This document shows, piece after piece, positions 1 to 6,796 of a stretch of DNA of 26,461 nt (positions are counted from its first letter, which is position 1; every line of letters starts with the position of its first letter). The DNA is from JASEHD01 sp964471945 (GTDB lineage Bacteria > Bacteroidota > Ignavibacteria > UBA10030 > SZUA-254): NCBI GenBank assembly GCA_964471945.1, contig CAYYIJ010000024.1:1-26461 (forward strand), given 5' to 3'. Made by a program: the position numbers and the translations under genes. The notes under the pieces were generated by a model, which was given only the letters and a program-made list of their open reading frames with translations, was not told where the DNA came from and made no database searches.

Positions 1-68
1 GTACGTGTAAAACCCAAACGGAAGAAATATTGGCAATCATCAAATTATAGGTACATCTTCCGTTGACG

Positions 69-782
69 CTATATAAATTGTACAACATTGAAATTTGCTT
101 TAGGTGCAAGCTTCATCCCTCCTCCCATATAAGGACCGTTGGCAGCTACGATACCATGAAGCCTAAGTGTTTTTTCGTTTTTTTCATCAATTCGGAAAAT
201 GATGTGATTACTTCTGTGCCGAATTGCAGTGGTTAATGCGACTGATCCGAAGGCAAGCACACCACCAAATTTTTTATGCTTTAACAGAACATCCCTTACA
301 ACACTTCCACCAATCCCAATCTGACAATCATTAATGTAATAGCGTAGATTTTTATCCCCATGTTGATTCTGAAAATAAATTTTACACACATCGATTGTTC
401 GATAATTTCCATTATGAATAATTTCAATTTGGTTCTCGACTTTGTTGGGAATTCCCAAACCCTGAGCAAACCCAGCACTTGATCCACTACTAATTATCCC
501 CAGCTTACAATTCGGATTGGTAAGTTTTTTATCTGTAAAAAAACCATTAATAACTTCATTAATCGTTCCATCTCCACCAATTACGATTAAAAGCTCGGTC
601 CCATTTGCTATAGCTCGTTGGGCTGAATCGGTAGCATCTGATAGTTTTTGAGTAATTTAAAATGTGTAGTCTTTTCCAAAGTGATGTCCTATCACAGACA
701 GAAATTTTTTATGTAATTTTCCTGTCTTTCCAGCAGATGAAGCTGGATTAAGTATTATATGTGTTTTTGAATATTGCTCCAT
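69..782 (-). pseudogene. Diacylglycerol kinase / LCB5-YegS family lipid kinase, disrupted
   Basis: Read from ATG at 782, the frame has family hallmarks: an N-terminal NPASSAGK segment (NP-x-SG-x-G type), IGGDGTINEV (the GGDGT nucleotide-binding motif), GSSAGFAQGLGIP (the position usually occupied by GTGNDFAR-LGIP) and IGIGGSVV followed by GGGMKLAPKA. Family members phosphorylate diacylglycerol or related lipids in phospholipid turnover. Two lesions are visible. An in-frame TAA lies at 657-659, between the DYTF and ITQKL segments where the homologous protein is continuous, and the frame ends at 69-71 just after KLAPKANFN, where the family normally runs on for about 60 more residues. No reading of bases 1-68 restores that tail. 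A single-base error could explain the TAA but not the missing end. A downstream start could only give a fragment lacking the N-terminal lobe. Confidence 0.7.
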
Positions 783-788
783 AAAAGA

Positions 789-819
789 ACGGCGGTTTCT
801 ATCCAATCGAAACCGCCGT
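789..819 (-). terminator. Intrinsic terminator after the octaheme cytochrome gene
   Basis: A perfect 11-bp inverted repeat (789-799 with 809-819, ACGGCGGTTTC / GAAACCGCCGT) flanks a 9-base loop. Reading on the minus strand it is followed by a T-rich stretch (TCTTTTAT). It sits 35 bases past the cytochrome stop codon and just before the ATG of the broken kinase gene, so it should end cytochrome transcription. Confidence 0.75.
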
Positions 820-854
820 ACAATTTTGAACTGTTAATGGTTCTTAGAAAAAAA

Positions 855-2402
855 TTATCTTGTTAAAAGCATTTTTTTACTATCAATAAATTTATCAGTT
901 ACCAATCGGTAAATGTACATTCCACTTGCCACGTTGTTTCCATATAAATCCAAGCCGTCCCAAGTTATGTTGTGAATACCGGCATAAAATTTTCCTTTTA
1001 CCAATGTTTTTACTAACCGTCCTTCGATATCATAAACTGATATTTCAGTATTAGATTCCTCAGCAAGACCAAATTTAAACGTTGTGCTTGGATTAAACGG
1101 ATTTGGATAGTTTTGTTTGAGATACCAAGCGCTTGGGATATTTGTTTCATTGCCAACATTAGTGATAATAATTGTTTTATTGTGCATATCTGTGGCATGT
1201 CCTGAAGCCCATGTTAAATCCTTAGTAGTATGACAACCTAAACAGGCAAAATCGAGTGTATGAGCTACAATGGAGTCAGTGGGAATTTTTACATTTAGAG
1301 AATCTGCTGTCCACATACCAGTAAACTTATTATCAGTAGTGGTTTTAATTTTCCACATATGGGATGCCTGATCGCCACGATTGTTATTTTGTTTGACTGC
1401 AGTATTACCGATGTATGGCATATGGCAATCTTTACATTGAGTGTGTGGAGTAATTGGCACACCATCTTTTACGATATTTATATCTTTACCTGTGTGGCAG
1501 GGGGCACAAGTTTTCGCAGTCGATTTTAAACCACCTCTGTCATAAACAGTGCTCTTGTGAGGGTCATGACAGGTTACACAAGTCATGGCTGCACTACGGC
1601 GGTGTTTTGTGAAAAGCATTTGGTCATACTGTTCCCTATGGTCTAGGAATTGTTTATCTGATTTTACAGGAATTCTTAAACCAAGTCCGCGGGCATGGCA
1701 CGACTTACAGCCATCAAATCCATCTTTGAGAGGTTTTGTTGAAGGATTTTGAGTATGAGCTTTTGAAGGACCATGACAACCCTCGCATTGAACGCCAAAC
1801 TCAAAGAAAGTTCCGTCGAAACCTGGTTTATCTTCAAAGCGATATGGAGAAGTTGTTGCATCATATTTTTTCCAACCTGTTGTATGACAATTACCGCAAG
1901 TGTACATAGCCCCTGTAGGTGTCCTCAATGCAAATGGAGCATTACTAACATTCGATGCATTGTATGAGCCAAATCCCTTAAGTGATGGATGAATTGTTCC
2001 TAAATTATATTGGGCTTTTGTTCCTTCAAATATGTAACCATCTTTACTCATCCAACGAGCTTTCCACCCAAAACCTCCAATCATAAATGCAACACTGCTA
2101 TCTAAATAATTAAAACCAGCAGAAATAGCTTCTGCTGCCAGAGGAATACCACCTTCATTCGTTCCTACTGGAAATGGTTTATAATATCCCGAATCATCAA
2201 TCATCGAGGTATCAATACGTTGGACTTTCCATGGATGACCTGATTTATTAAATTCATCGAGATTAATCGGTTTAATTGTTGTGTGGCATCCAAAACAAGC
2301 TTGCTTGCCCGCATAATCAGACCATGTAGGTTGAGTTTGGGTTTTTGATACGATAAAAATAATTGCTAATAATAATGTCAGATTATATCTAACAGATTTC
2401 AT
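855..2402 (-). CDS. Secreted octaheme c-type cytochrome with T9SS sorting domain
   Basis: This 515-residue protein starts with a signal peptide (residues 1 to about 22) and has eight CxxCH heme c sites at residues 36-40, 169-173, 206-210, 232-236, 275-279, 299-303, 323-327 and 387-391. Paired CxxCH sites with distant His residues recall the cytochrome c554 / multiheme superfamily. I cannot assign a catalytic activity, and an electron-transfer role is the safe reading. Residues about 427-515 form a T9SS type A sorting domain (QNYPNPFNPST, then VYDIEGRLVKTL and a final SKKMLLTR), which predicts transport across the outer membrane and surface attachment or release. The start is supported by an AAGGAG ribosome site. 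The gene is followed by a strong hairpin terminator, and the next gene upstream starts its own transcript, so it is probably monocistronic or read through from the response regulator. Confidence 0.9.
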   Translation of the reverse strand: MKSVRYNLTLLLAIIFIVSKTQTQPTWSDYAGKQACFGCHTTIKPINLDEFNKSGHPWKVQRIDTSMIDDSGYYKPFPVGTNEGGIPLAAEAISAGFNYLDSSVAFMIGGFGWKARWMSKDGYIFEGTKAQYNLGTIHPSLKGFGSYNASNVSNAPFALRTPTGAMYTCGNCHTTGWKKYDATTSPYRFEDKPGFDGTFFEFGVQCEGCHGPSKAHTQNPSTKPLKDGFDGCKSCHARGLGLRIPVKSDKQFLDHREQYDQMLFTKHRRSAAMTCVTCHDPHKSTVYDRGGLKSTAKTCAPCHTGKDINIVKDGVPITPHTQCKDCHMPYIGNTAVKQNNNRGDQASHMWKIKTTTDNKFTGMWTADSLNVKIPTDSIVAHTLDFACLGCHTTKDLTWASGHATDMHNKTIIITNVGNETNIPSAWYLKQNYPNPFNPSTTFKFGLAEESNTEISVYDIEGRLVKTLVKGKFYAGIHNITWDGLDLYGNNVASGMYIYRLVTDKFIDSKKMLLTR

Positions 2403-2408
2403 ATGAAA

Positions 2409-2414
2409 CTCCTT
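2409..2414 (-). promoter_or_regulatory. Ribosome binding site of the cytochrome gene
   Basis: AAGGAG lies six bases before the ATG at 2402 and fixes that start. Many genes in the window lack such a clear site. Confidence 0.8.
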
Positions 2415-2534
2415 TCTAGATTTTATTAATGATAAATAAGGACGTAATAAATAAAAGAAATTCGCGATATGTTATTATTTATATGCCGTTTTACTCCTTT
2501 CCGAAAGTGATAGTACAACATTTTAGTTGCTTTA

Positions 2535-2918
2535 TTATTTTACAGATTTTTCAACAAGGTTTCTAATCGCTTGATGAATTTCGTGCATATCAACACGACC
2601 TTTTCGAATGTACGGTATATCCAATACTTTTAATTCGGTGATATCTTTAACATCAAGATCACGACCAGTGATGACAACGATGGGAATGTTTTTATGTTTT
2701 GGTTGTGCTTTGACTTCCCTGATAAGATCAAATCCACTCAAACGGTTCAACGCAAGATCCATTATAATTGCTGAAGGTTTTTCTTTTTCGACCCAATGAA
2801 TAAAGTTTTCTTCAAGTGGAAAGATGACTCCTTTAAACCCCTCATCTTCAACTACATATTTCATAAGCTCGGAAAACCCCGGGCTGTCTTCAACTATTAA
2901 CACTATTTTCTTTTTCAT
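2535..2918 (-). CDS. Single-domain response regulator (CheY-like receiver)
   Basis: The 127-residue protein is a complete receiver domain with no output domain. It has the acidic pair E10-D11, the phospho-acceptor D54 at the end of strand 3 (IIMDLAL), T84 (VVITG) and the conserved lysine K106, here in RKG rather than the usual KP. It would be phosphorylated by a histidine kinase and act through protein contacts. No kinase gene is adjacent. A promoter is visible upstream (2970-2998). The downstream neighbour is the cytochrome gene, 132 bases away. ATG at 2918 is the natural start, although no good Shine-Dalgarno site precedes it. Its target is unknown. Confidence 0.88.
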   Translation of the reverse strand: MKKKIVLIVEDSPGFSELMKYVVEDEGFKGVIFPLEENFIHWVEKEKPSAIIMDLALNRLSGFDLIREVKAQPKHKNIPIVVITGRDLDVKDITELKVLDIPYIRKGRVDMHEIHQAIRNLVEKSVK

Positions 2919-2969
2919 AGATTAAAGCTTCAATTCCCAATAATATAAACAGCTCTGAAATGTACTCAT

Positions 2970-2998
2970 AACATATAGAGATTTAGATTAAAAGTCAA
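2970..2998 (-). promoter_or_regulatory. Putative sigma-70-type promoter of the response regulator gene
   Basis: TTGACT (2993-2998) and TATGTT (2970-2975) are separated by 17 bases on the minus strand, about 50 bases upstream of the ATG. Spacing and the -35 box match two other candidate promoters in this window. Inferred from sequence only. Confidence 0.5.
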
Positions 2999-3015
2999 AT
3001 ATTATTTTTAATAAA

Positions 3016-3044
3016 TTGACTTAATGGTAAAAAATTCGTAACTT
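3016..3044 (+). promoter_or_regulatory. Putative promoter of rplU-rpmA
   Basis: TTGACT (3016-3021) is followed after 17 bases by TAACTT (3039-3044), about 50 bases before the rplU start. The -10 box is weak, but the -35 box and spacing equal those of the other candidate promoters here. Confidence 0.4.
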
Positions 3045-3054
3045 AATTAAGTCA
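3017..3054. repeat. Inverted repeat overlapping the rplU promoter
   Basis: A perfect 9-bp dyad (TGACTTAAT at 3017-3025, ATTAAGTCA at 3046-3054, 20-base spacer) brackets the proposed -35 and -10 boxes. It could be an operator or an mRNA leader hairpin. I do not recognise the site. Confidence 0.5.
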
Positions 3055-3091
3055 TTTAAAAAAAAACCTACAAAAATAAGGTAAAATCAAT

Positions 3092-3400
3092 ATGTTTGCG
3101 GTAGTTAATATAGCTGGACAGCAGCTTAAGGTAAGTCCGGGCGAGCGAATATTCGTTCCTAAGCTCACTGCTGCTATTGGAAGTACAGTTAAGTTCGATC
3201 ATGTATTACTAATGGCTGATGAGAAAAATGTTCAGGTCGGTAATCCATTTTTAAAAAATAGGTCAATCGCTGCCAAAGTGCTCAGCACTATTAAAGATGA
3301 CAAGGTAACGGTATTCAAGAAGAAAAAGCGAAAAGGATATCGCCTACAACGCGGGCATCGGCAACAATACACTGAACTAGAAATTACAACAATTGAATAA
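3092..3400 (+). CDS. rplU: Large ribosomal subunit protein bL21
   Basis: This 102-residue protein matches bL21 along its length: N-terminal MFAVVNIAGQQ, the KFDHVLLMAD strand region, a basic KKKKRKGYRLQRGHRQ loop that binds 23S rRNA, and the closing YTELEI strand. Length is normal. The gene lies 12 bases upstream of rpmA, the standard bacterial pair, and both are read away from the divergent response regulator. The ATG at 3092 gives the canonical N-terminus; only a weak AAGG lies before it. Confidence 0.97.
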   Translation: MFAVVNIAGQQLKVSPGERIFVPKLTAAIGSTVKFDHVLLMADEKNVQVGNPFLKNRSIAAKVLSTIKDDKVTVFKKKKRKGYRLQRGHRQQYTELEITTIE

Positions 3401-3412
3401 GGATTAAATTGT

Positions 3413-3667
3413 ATGGCACATAAAAAAGGCGGCGGTAGTTCGCGAAATGGCCGCGATAGCAATGCACAAAGATTAGGTGTAAAATTATTTAGCGGCGAAA
3501 CTATTAAAGCAGGCAGTATTATTGTACGCCAGCGCGGAACAAGATTTTCTCCCGGTTCAAATGTTGGTATAGGCAGCGATGATACTCTTTTTGCTCTCAC
3601 CAACGGAGTGGTTAAATTCCAAAAGTTTGGAAAATCGAAAAAGGTTGTAAGCGTCCTCCAATCTTGA
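3413..3667 (+). CDS. rpmA: Large ribosomal subunit protein bL27
   Basis: The 84-residue product begins MAHKKGGGSSRNGRDS, the flexible N-terminal tail that reaches the peptidyl-transferase centre, followed by the conserved RLGVK, GSIIVRQRG and GTRFSPG segments. It is full length. There is no N-terminal cleavage extension of the Firmicutes type, so the mature end is exposed directly. It is cotranscribed with rplU. Its stop is only 9 bases from the convergent RsbW-like gene end. Confidence 0.97.
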   Translation: MAHKKGGGSSRNGRDSNAQRLGVKLFSGETIKAGSIIVRQRGTRFSPGSNVGIGSDDTLFALTNGVVKFQKFGKSKKVVSVLQS

Positions 3668-3688
3668 TTGAATAAATCAATTATTCAA
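3668..3688. terminator. Possible shared terminator hairpin between convergent genes
   Basis: TTGAATAA (3668-3675) pairs perfectly with TTATTCAA (3681-3688) over a 5-base loop, right after the rpmA stop and overlapping the end of the convergent kinase gene. It is AT-only apart from one pair per arm and has no clear U-tract, so it is a weak candidate. Confidence 0.3.
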
Positions 3689-4099
3689 ATACATTTTCAT
3701 AATTACTGAAGCGCCCTTTGAGGTTCGCCTGAATTCTACTTCGTCCATTAGGGAGCGCATTAAAAAAACCCCTCTGCCATTTTCTCGCAATATATTTTCT
3801 TCGCACAAAGGGTTAGGTAATTTTTCAGGATCAACTCCAGAACCTTCGTCTTCAACATATATGATCAGTACATGCTGATTTACTTCGCATATTACTGTTA
3901 CTTTTTTTTCCTGAACACGTTGGTTGCCGTGAATGATGCTATTATTCACAGCTTCCGTAGTAGCGACGAGAAGTTTATTGAAGTGTAAATCATCTAACTT
4001 TATTTTCTTATTAATTTTATCAAGAAAAATTTCGACTCTCGCTACCTCTTTAGGATCGCTCGTTAAAGTAAGAATATTTTTGATCGAAAAATTTTGCAC
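3677..4099 (-). CDS. RsbW-like anti-sigma-type serine kinase (HATPase_c)
   Basis: The 140-residue protein is a stand-alone GHKL ATPase domain. The N box is seen in EAVNNSIIHGN, the G1 box in VEDEGSGVDP and the G2 region in GRGVFLMRSL. This compact form is typical of RsbW/SpoIIAB-type kinases that bind a sigma factor or phosphorylate a STAS-domain antagonist. No sigma factor, STAS protein or PP2C phosphatase gene is adjacent, so the partner is unknown. It starts with GTG, 14 bases after the stop of the outer-membrane protein gene, and is the last gene of the long minus-strand cluster. Confidence 0.85.
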   Translation of the reverse strand: MQNFSIKNILTLTSDPKEVARVEIFLDKINKKIKLDDLHFNKLLVATTEAVNNSIIHGNQRVQEKKVTVICEVNQHVLIIYVEDEGSGVDPEKLPNPLCEENILRENGRGVFLMRSLMDEVEFRRTSKGASVIMKMYLNN

Positions 4100-4113
4100 A
4101 ACGATATCGTGAT

Positions 4114-6033
4114 TTAAATATGTACTTTAAATGTAAAAAACATAGTTGAGACATTGCGAGCCGTTTGTTTAGTTTGTTCCTGATATTCATACCAGCCAGA
4201 AAACATGAACTCTATGCTTTCGTTATTAAACTCTATAGCCGCTGTCGGACCAATTCTACTATGTAAACTTTCCAATTCTCGATTTTTTAATAAATAACTA
4301 AACCGCATCTGATTAAAATAACGAATCCCTACCGAGAAAAGCAAGCCTTTTCTTAATAAAAAGTTAAATTTTCCTGAAAATGTTTTATCTTCAAAATAAT
4401 TAATAAGACGCTCCGAGAATGAACCCCAATGGAACTCGCCGCGCTCATATAATTTGATGTGACTAAACCATTCAAAATCAAGACGATCGGTCAATTGCAG
4501 CAAGGACGAATCAACAAATGCAAATTGACGAAACACAAAACTTCGTGGTTGGCTTAATAAATATTCATAATCATAGACTGTATAATTAGCAAGAACTTCG
4601 AAAATATTAGTAGTCCGAAAACTGCCTGTTGGTGTATACCGAATTTGTGGCGCCAGTCGGATTAATCGATTCCAATTATTGTCTGAGCTGCGTGCGGCAA
4701 ACAAGTAAACGAGGTGCTTCAAATGTAAATCTGCTCCAATCCGTAACTCCAAGTTTCGATTAATCTGGTGATAAAGAGAAAGAGAAAACCTATACCACAA
4801 TTCATCACGATCATCATAATTGTCTATGCTTGGTGTATCATATCGAAGGATATTTGCCGATCCTGTAAACTCCATCGTATCTTTTTTAGAAATTGCCCAT
4901 GTGGTCATTGTAAGAAATGATGTCCGTAAAGCATGGTTGTTTTTCTCGTCCTCCATTCGTTTGAGTTGATAACTTCTATCGGAAGGAATAGATTCATTCA
5001 TCAGAAGTCGATGTTCCTCGTCTCTCTCGATATATGAGAATGCGAAAGAGGATTTTAGTCGATCATTAAATTTGTAGTCGGCAAATAAGCTCCCCTCGAT
5101 TTTGAGTTCACTGACATTAGTATGAAAGGTAGATTTATCTGGTTCGAGCAGATTTTTATATCGAATTGATTTATCAATCTCTCGCATACTGATGTTCGCA
5201 CGAAATATCCATAAAAACTTTTCACCAACTTTATATCGTAAAGAATCAGTAATACCTAAAGTATTATCAATCCGCGTTTCGATATTATTCGATATTTTAT
5301 GCTGACGCTGGATAGCAGAATCAGCAAGCTGATAAAAATCTCGACGGTTACGTGAATAATTCAGAGAGAAACTATTTGAAGATTGCTCGAAAAAAGATTT
5401 TTGAATCCTAAGCAGAGCGTTGTGTGCTTCCATCCTGCGCGGATCGATATTGTCATACTGCAATGATCCATCGAGTTTAACATTGTACCCTTGATAATTT
5501 ATCTTATCGGAGGTGACGCCAAGCAGATAGGAAATTCCATCATCTTTTTGAGCAAGCTGCGTATCAGAACGGAATCCTAACAACGGCTCAAGCAAAAACA
5601 TCTTGAAAAGACGTAATGAAATACCTCCGTGAATAACGTGAAAGGATGCTTTTGTAATACTCCCTCCTATATCTCTATTATCCGATAATAGAAACGATGA
5701 AATGTTCGACGCCGCTGATATATTATCAGTCAAACCATATCGCAACCGAAGATCAAGAGATTGATTATCGGTAATATGCTTACGGTCGGTTTTAACTAAC
5801 GTTGATAAAAATTGTTCATTCATCTGCAAAAACATCGATCTGTACATGTATTGATACGCTGCTAACCCCCTCCAATGATAGGTATTGAAACTTTTATCAA
5901 ATGAGATGGAAGAAAAATTATTCCGGTTAGTATCTATTCCGATTAGGAGAACCTGACCCCCACCCTTTTGATCCTCTTGAGCGTGGATCGAGACAGCCAA
6001 TATTATTGATAAAAGGAATAATTTGTTCACCAT
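4114..6033 (-). CDS. Outer-membrane beta-barrel protein, uncharacterised
   Basis: A protein of 639 residues from the ATG chosen here. It has a signal peptide (MVNKLFLLS start, cleavage near SIHA-QED), then alternating polar/aromatic strands with many Tyr, Phe, Arg and Asp residues through to a C-terminal FTFKVHI strand, the pattern of a large transmembrane beta-barrel. There is no N-terminal plug or TonB box that I can see, and no cysteine cluster. A TTG two codons upstream (6039) would also fit the frame, but the ATG gives the better signal peptide. The gene stands between the GT2 gene and the RsbW-like gene in the same orientation. I do not recognise the family; a channel or a structural role is possible. 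Confidence 0.7.
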   Translation of the reverse strand: MVNKLFLLSIILAVSIHAQEDQKGGGQVLLIGIDTNRNNFSSISFDKSFNTYHWRGLAAYQYMYRSMFLQMNEQFLSTLVKTDRKHITDNQSLDLRLRYGLTDNISAASNISSFLLSDNRDIGGSITKASFHVIHGGISLRLFKMFLLEPLLGFRSDTQLAQKDDGISYLLGVTSDKINYQGYNVKLDGSLQYDNIDPRRMEAHNALLRIQKSFFEQSSNSFSLNYSRNRRDFYQLADSAIQRQHKISNNIETRIDNTLGITDSLRYKVGEKFLWIFRANISMREIDKSIRYKNLLEPDKSTFHTNVSELKIEGSLFADYKFNDRLKSSFAFSYIERDEEHRLLMNESIPSDRSYQLKRMEDEKNNHALRTSFLTMTTWAISKKDTMEFTGSANILRYDTPSIDNYDDRDELWYRFSLSLYHQINRNLELRIGADLHLKHLVYLFAARSSDNNWNRLIRLAPQIRYTPTGSFRTTNIFEVLANYTVYDYEYLLSQPRSFVFRQFAFVDSSLLQLTDRLDFEWFSHIKLYERGEFHWGSFSERLINYFEDKTFSGKFNFLLRKGLLFSVGIRYFNQMRFSYLLKNRELESLHSRIGPTAAIEFNNESIEFMFSGWYEYQEQTKQTARNVSTMFFTFKVHI

Positions 6034-6103
6034 AATCAAAGAAGTTGTCCAGCATCAACACTTAATGAAAATAGAATGTTCAATATTGCGATAACTTTTC
6101 CTA

Positions 6104-6769
6104 TTATAAACCAAATTTGTTGAGCAGATGGTTTAGTTTTCCTCGCCACCCGAGTTTGTATCCATAACGCTTCGCAGTTCCTCTGCCATGGTGATTAACG
6201 AAATTCTCGATTGGAAAATTAATTAAACTCAACCCGTGATTCGCGGCGGCTTCCATGTTTTTTAAACATGGGGTACCATGGCGAGTAAATCTTGGTAGCC
6301 CGAAATAGCTATTGCGTTTGATAAGCATACAGTAAGGACGAATATATGGAATGGTTCCATTTCGTTTTTCGGTATCGAAGCCGCGTTTGTTCATATAGAT
6401 TTTTTTACCAACGACGTAATTATTCGGATCTTCTTGTATAAGCGTGATCATATCTTCAAGAAATCCTCCGGTATGCACCCTACAATCGGAATCAATAAAC
6501 AGGACAAGTGATGATTTCAAATGTTTAAGCGCCATATCCATCGCGGGGCCATGATGGATATTTTTATCGTTTATGATTAGTTCAATAATTTGAGGATATG
6601 TTTCCCGATATTTTATTAGGACTGTTGTACTTTCATCATTTGATCCATTATCGATGAGTAAAAGGGGAATGGAGGGATAATACAATCGAAATGATTCTAC
6701 CGCTGTTTGTGTAAGATCTATTGTTTTATAATTGATAATTACCGCCGCCACAAACAAAGTATCCTTCAT
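6104..6769 (-). CDS. Family 2 glycosyltransferase (GT-A fold)
   Basis: The 221-residue protein has the GT2 layout: an N-terminal VAAVIINYKT strand, LLLIDNGSNDES (nucleotide-sugar contact near D40), HHGPAMDMAL, and the metal-binding DxD at residues 93-95 in LFIDSDCRV. It lacks transmembrane segments and is shorter than many GT2 enzymes, so it is probably a cytosolic single-domain transferase working on a glycan precursor or on a protein. The donor and acceptor cannot be told. It lies 27 bases from the PorZ-like gene upstream. T9SS cargo in some Bacteroidota is anchored to lipopolysaccharide, so a role in making such a glycan is possible, but that is inference. Confidence 0.85.
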   Translation of the reverse strand: MKDTLFVAAVIINYKTIDLTQTAVESFRLYYPSIPLLLIDNGSNDESTTVLIKYRETYPQIIELIINDKNIHHGPAMDMALKHLKSSLVLFIDSDCRVHTGGFLEDMITLIQEDPNNYVVGKKIYMNKRGFDTEKRNGTIPYIRPYCMLIKRNSYFGLPRFTRHGTPCLKNMEAAANHGLSLINFPIENFVNHHGRGTAKRYGYKLGWRGKLNHLLNKFGL

Positions 6770-6796
6770 GTATTGCTTTCTGGAGGTAAAGAATAT

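Noticed and set aside
3232..3603. A 123-codon minus-strand frame across rplU and rpmA
   Set aside because: It is complementary to two certain ribosomal protein genes and resembles no family.
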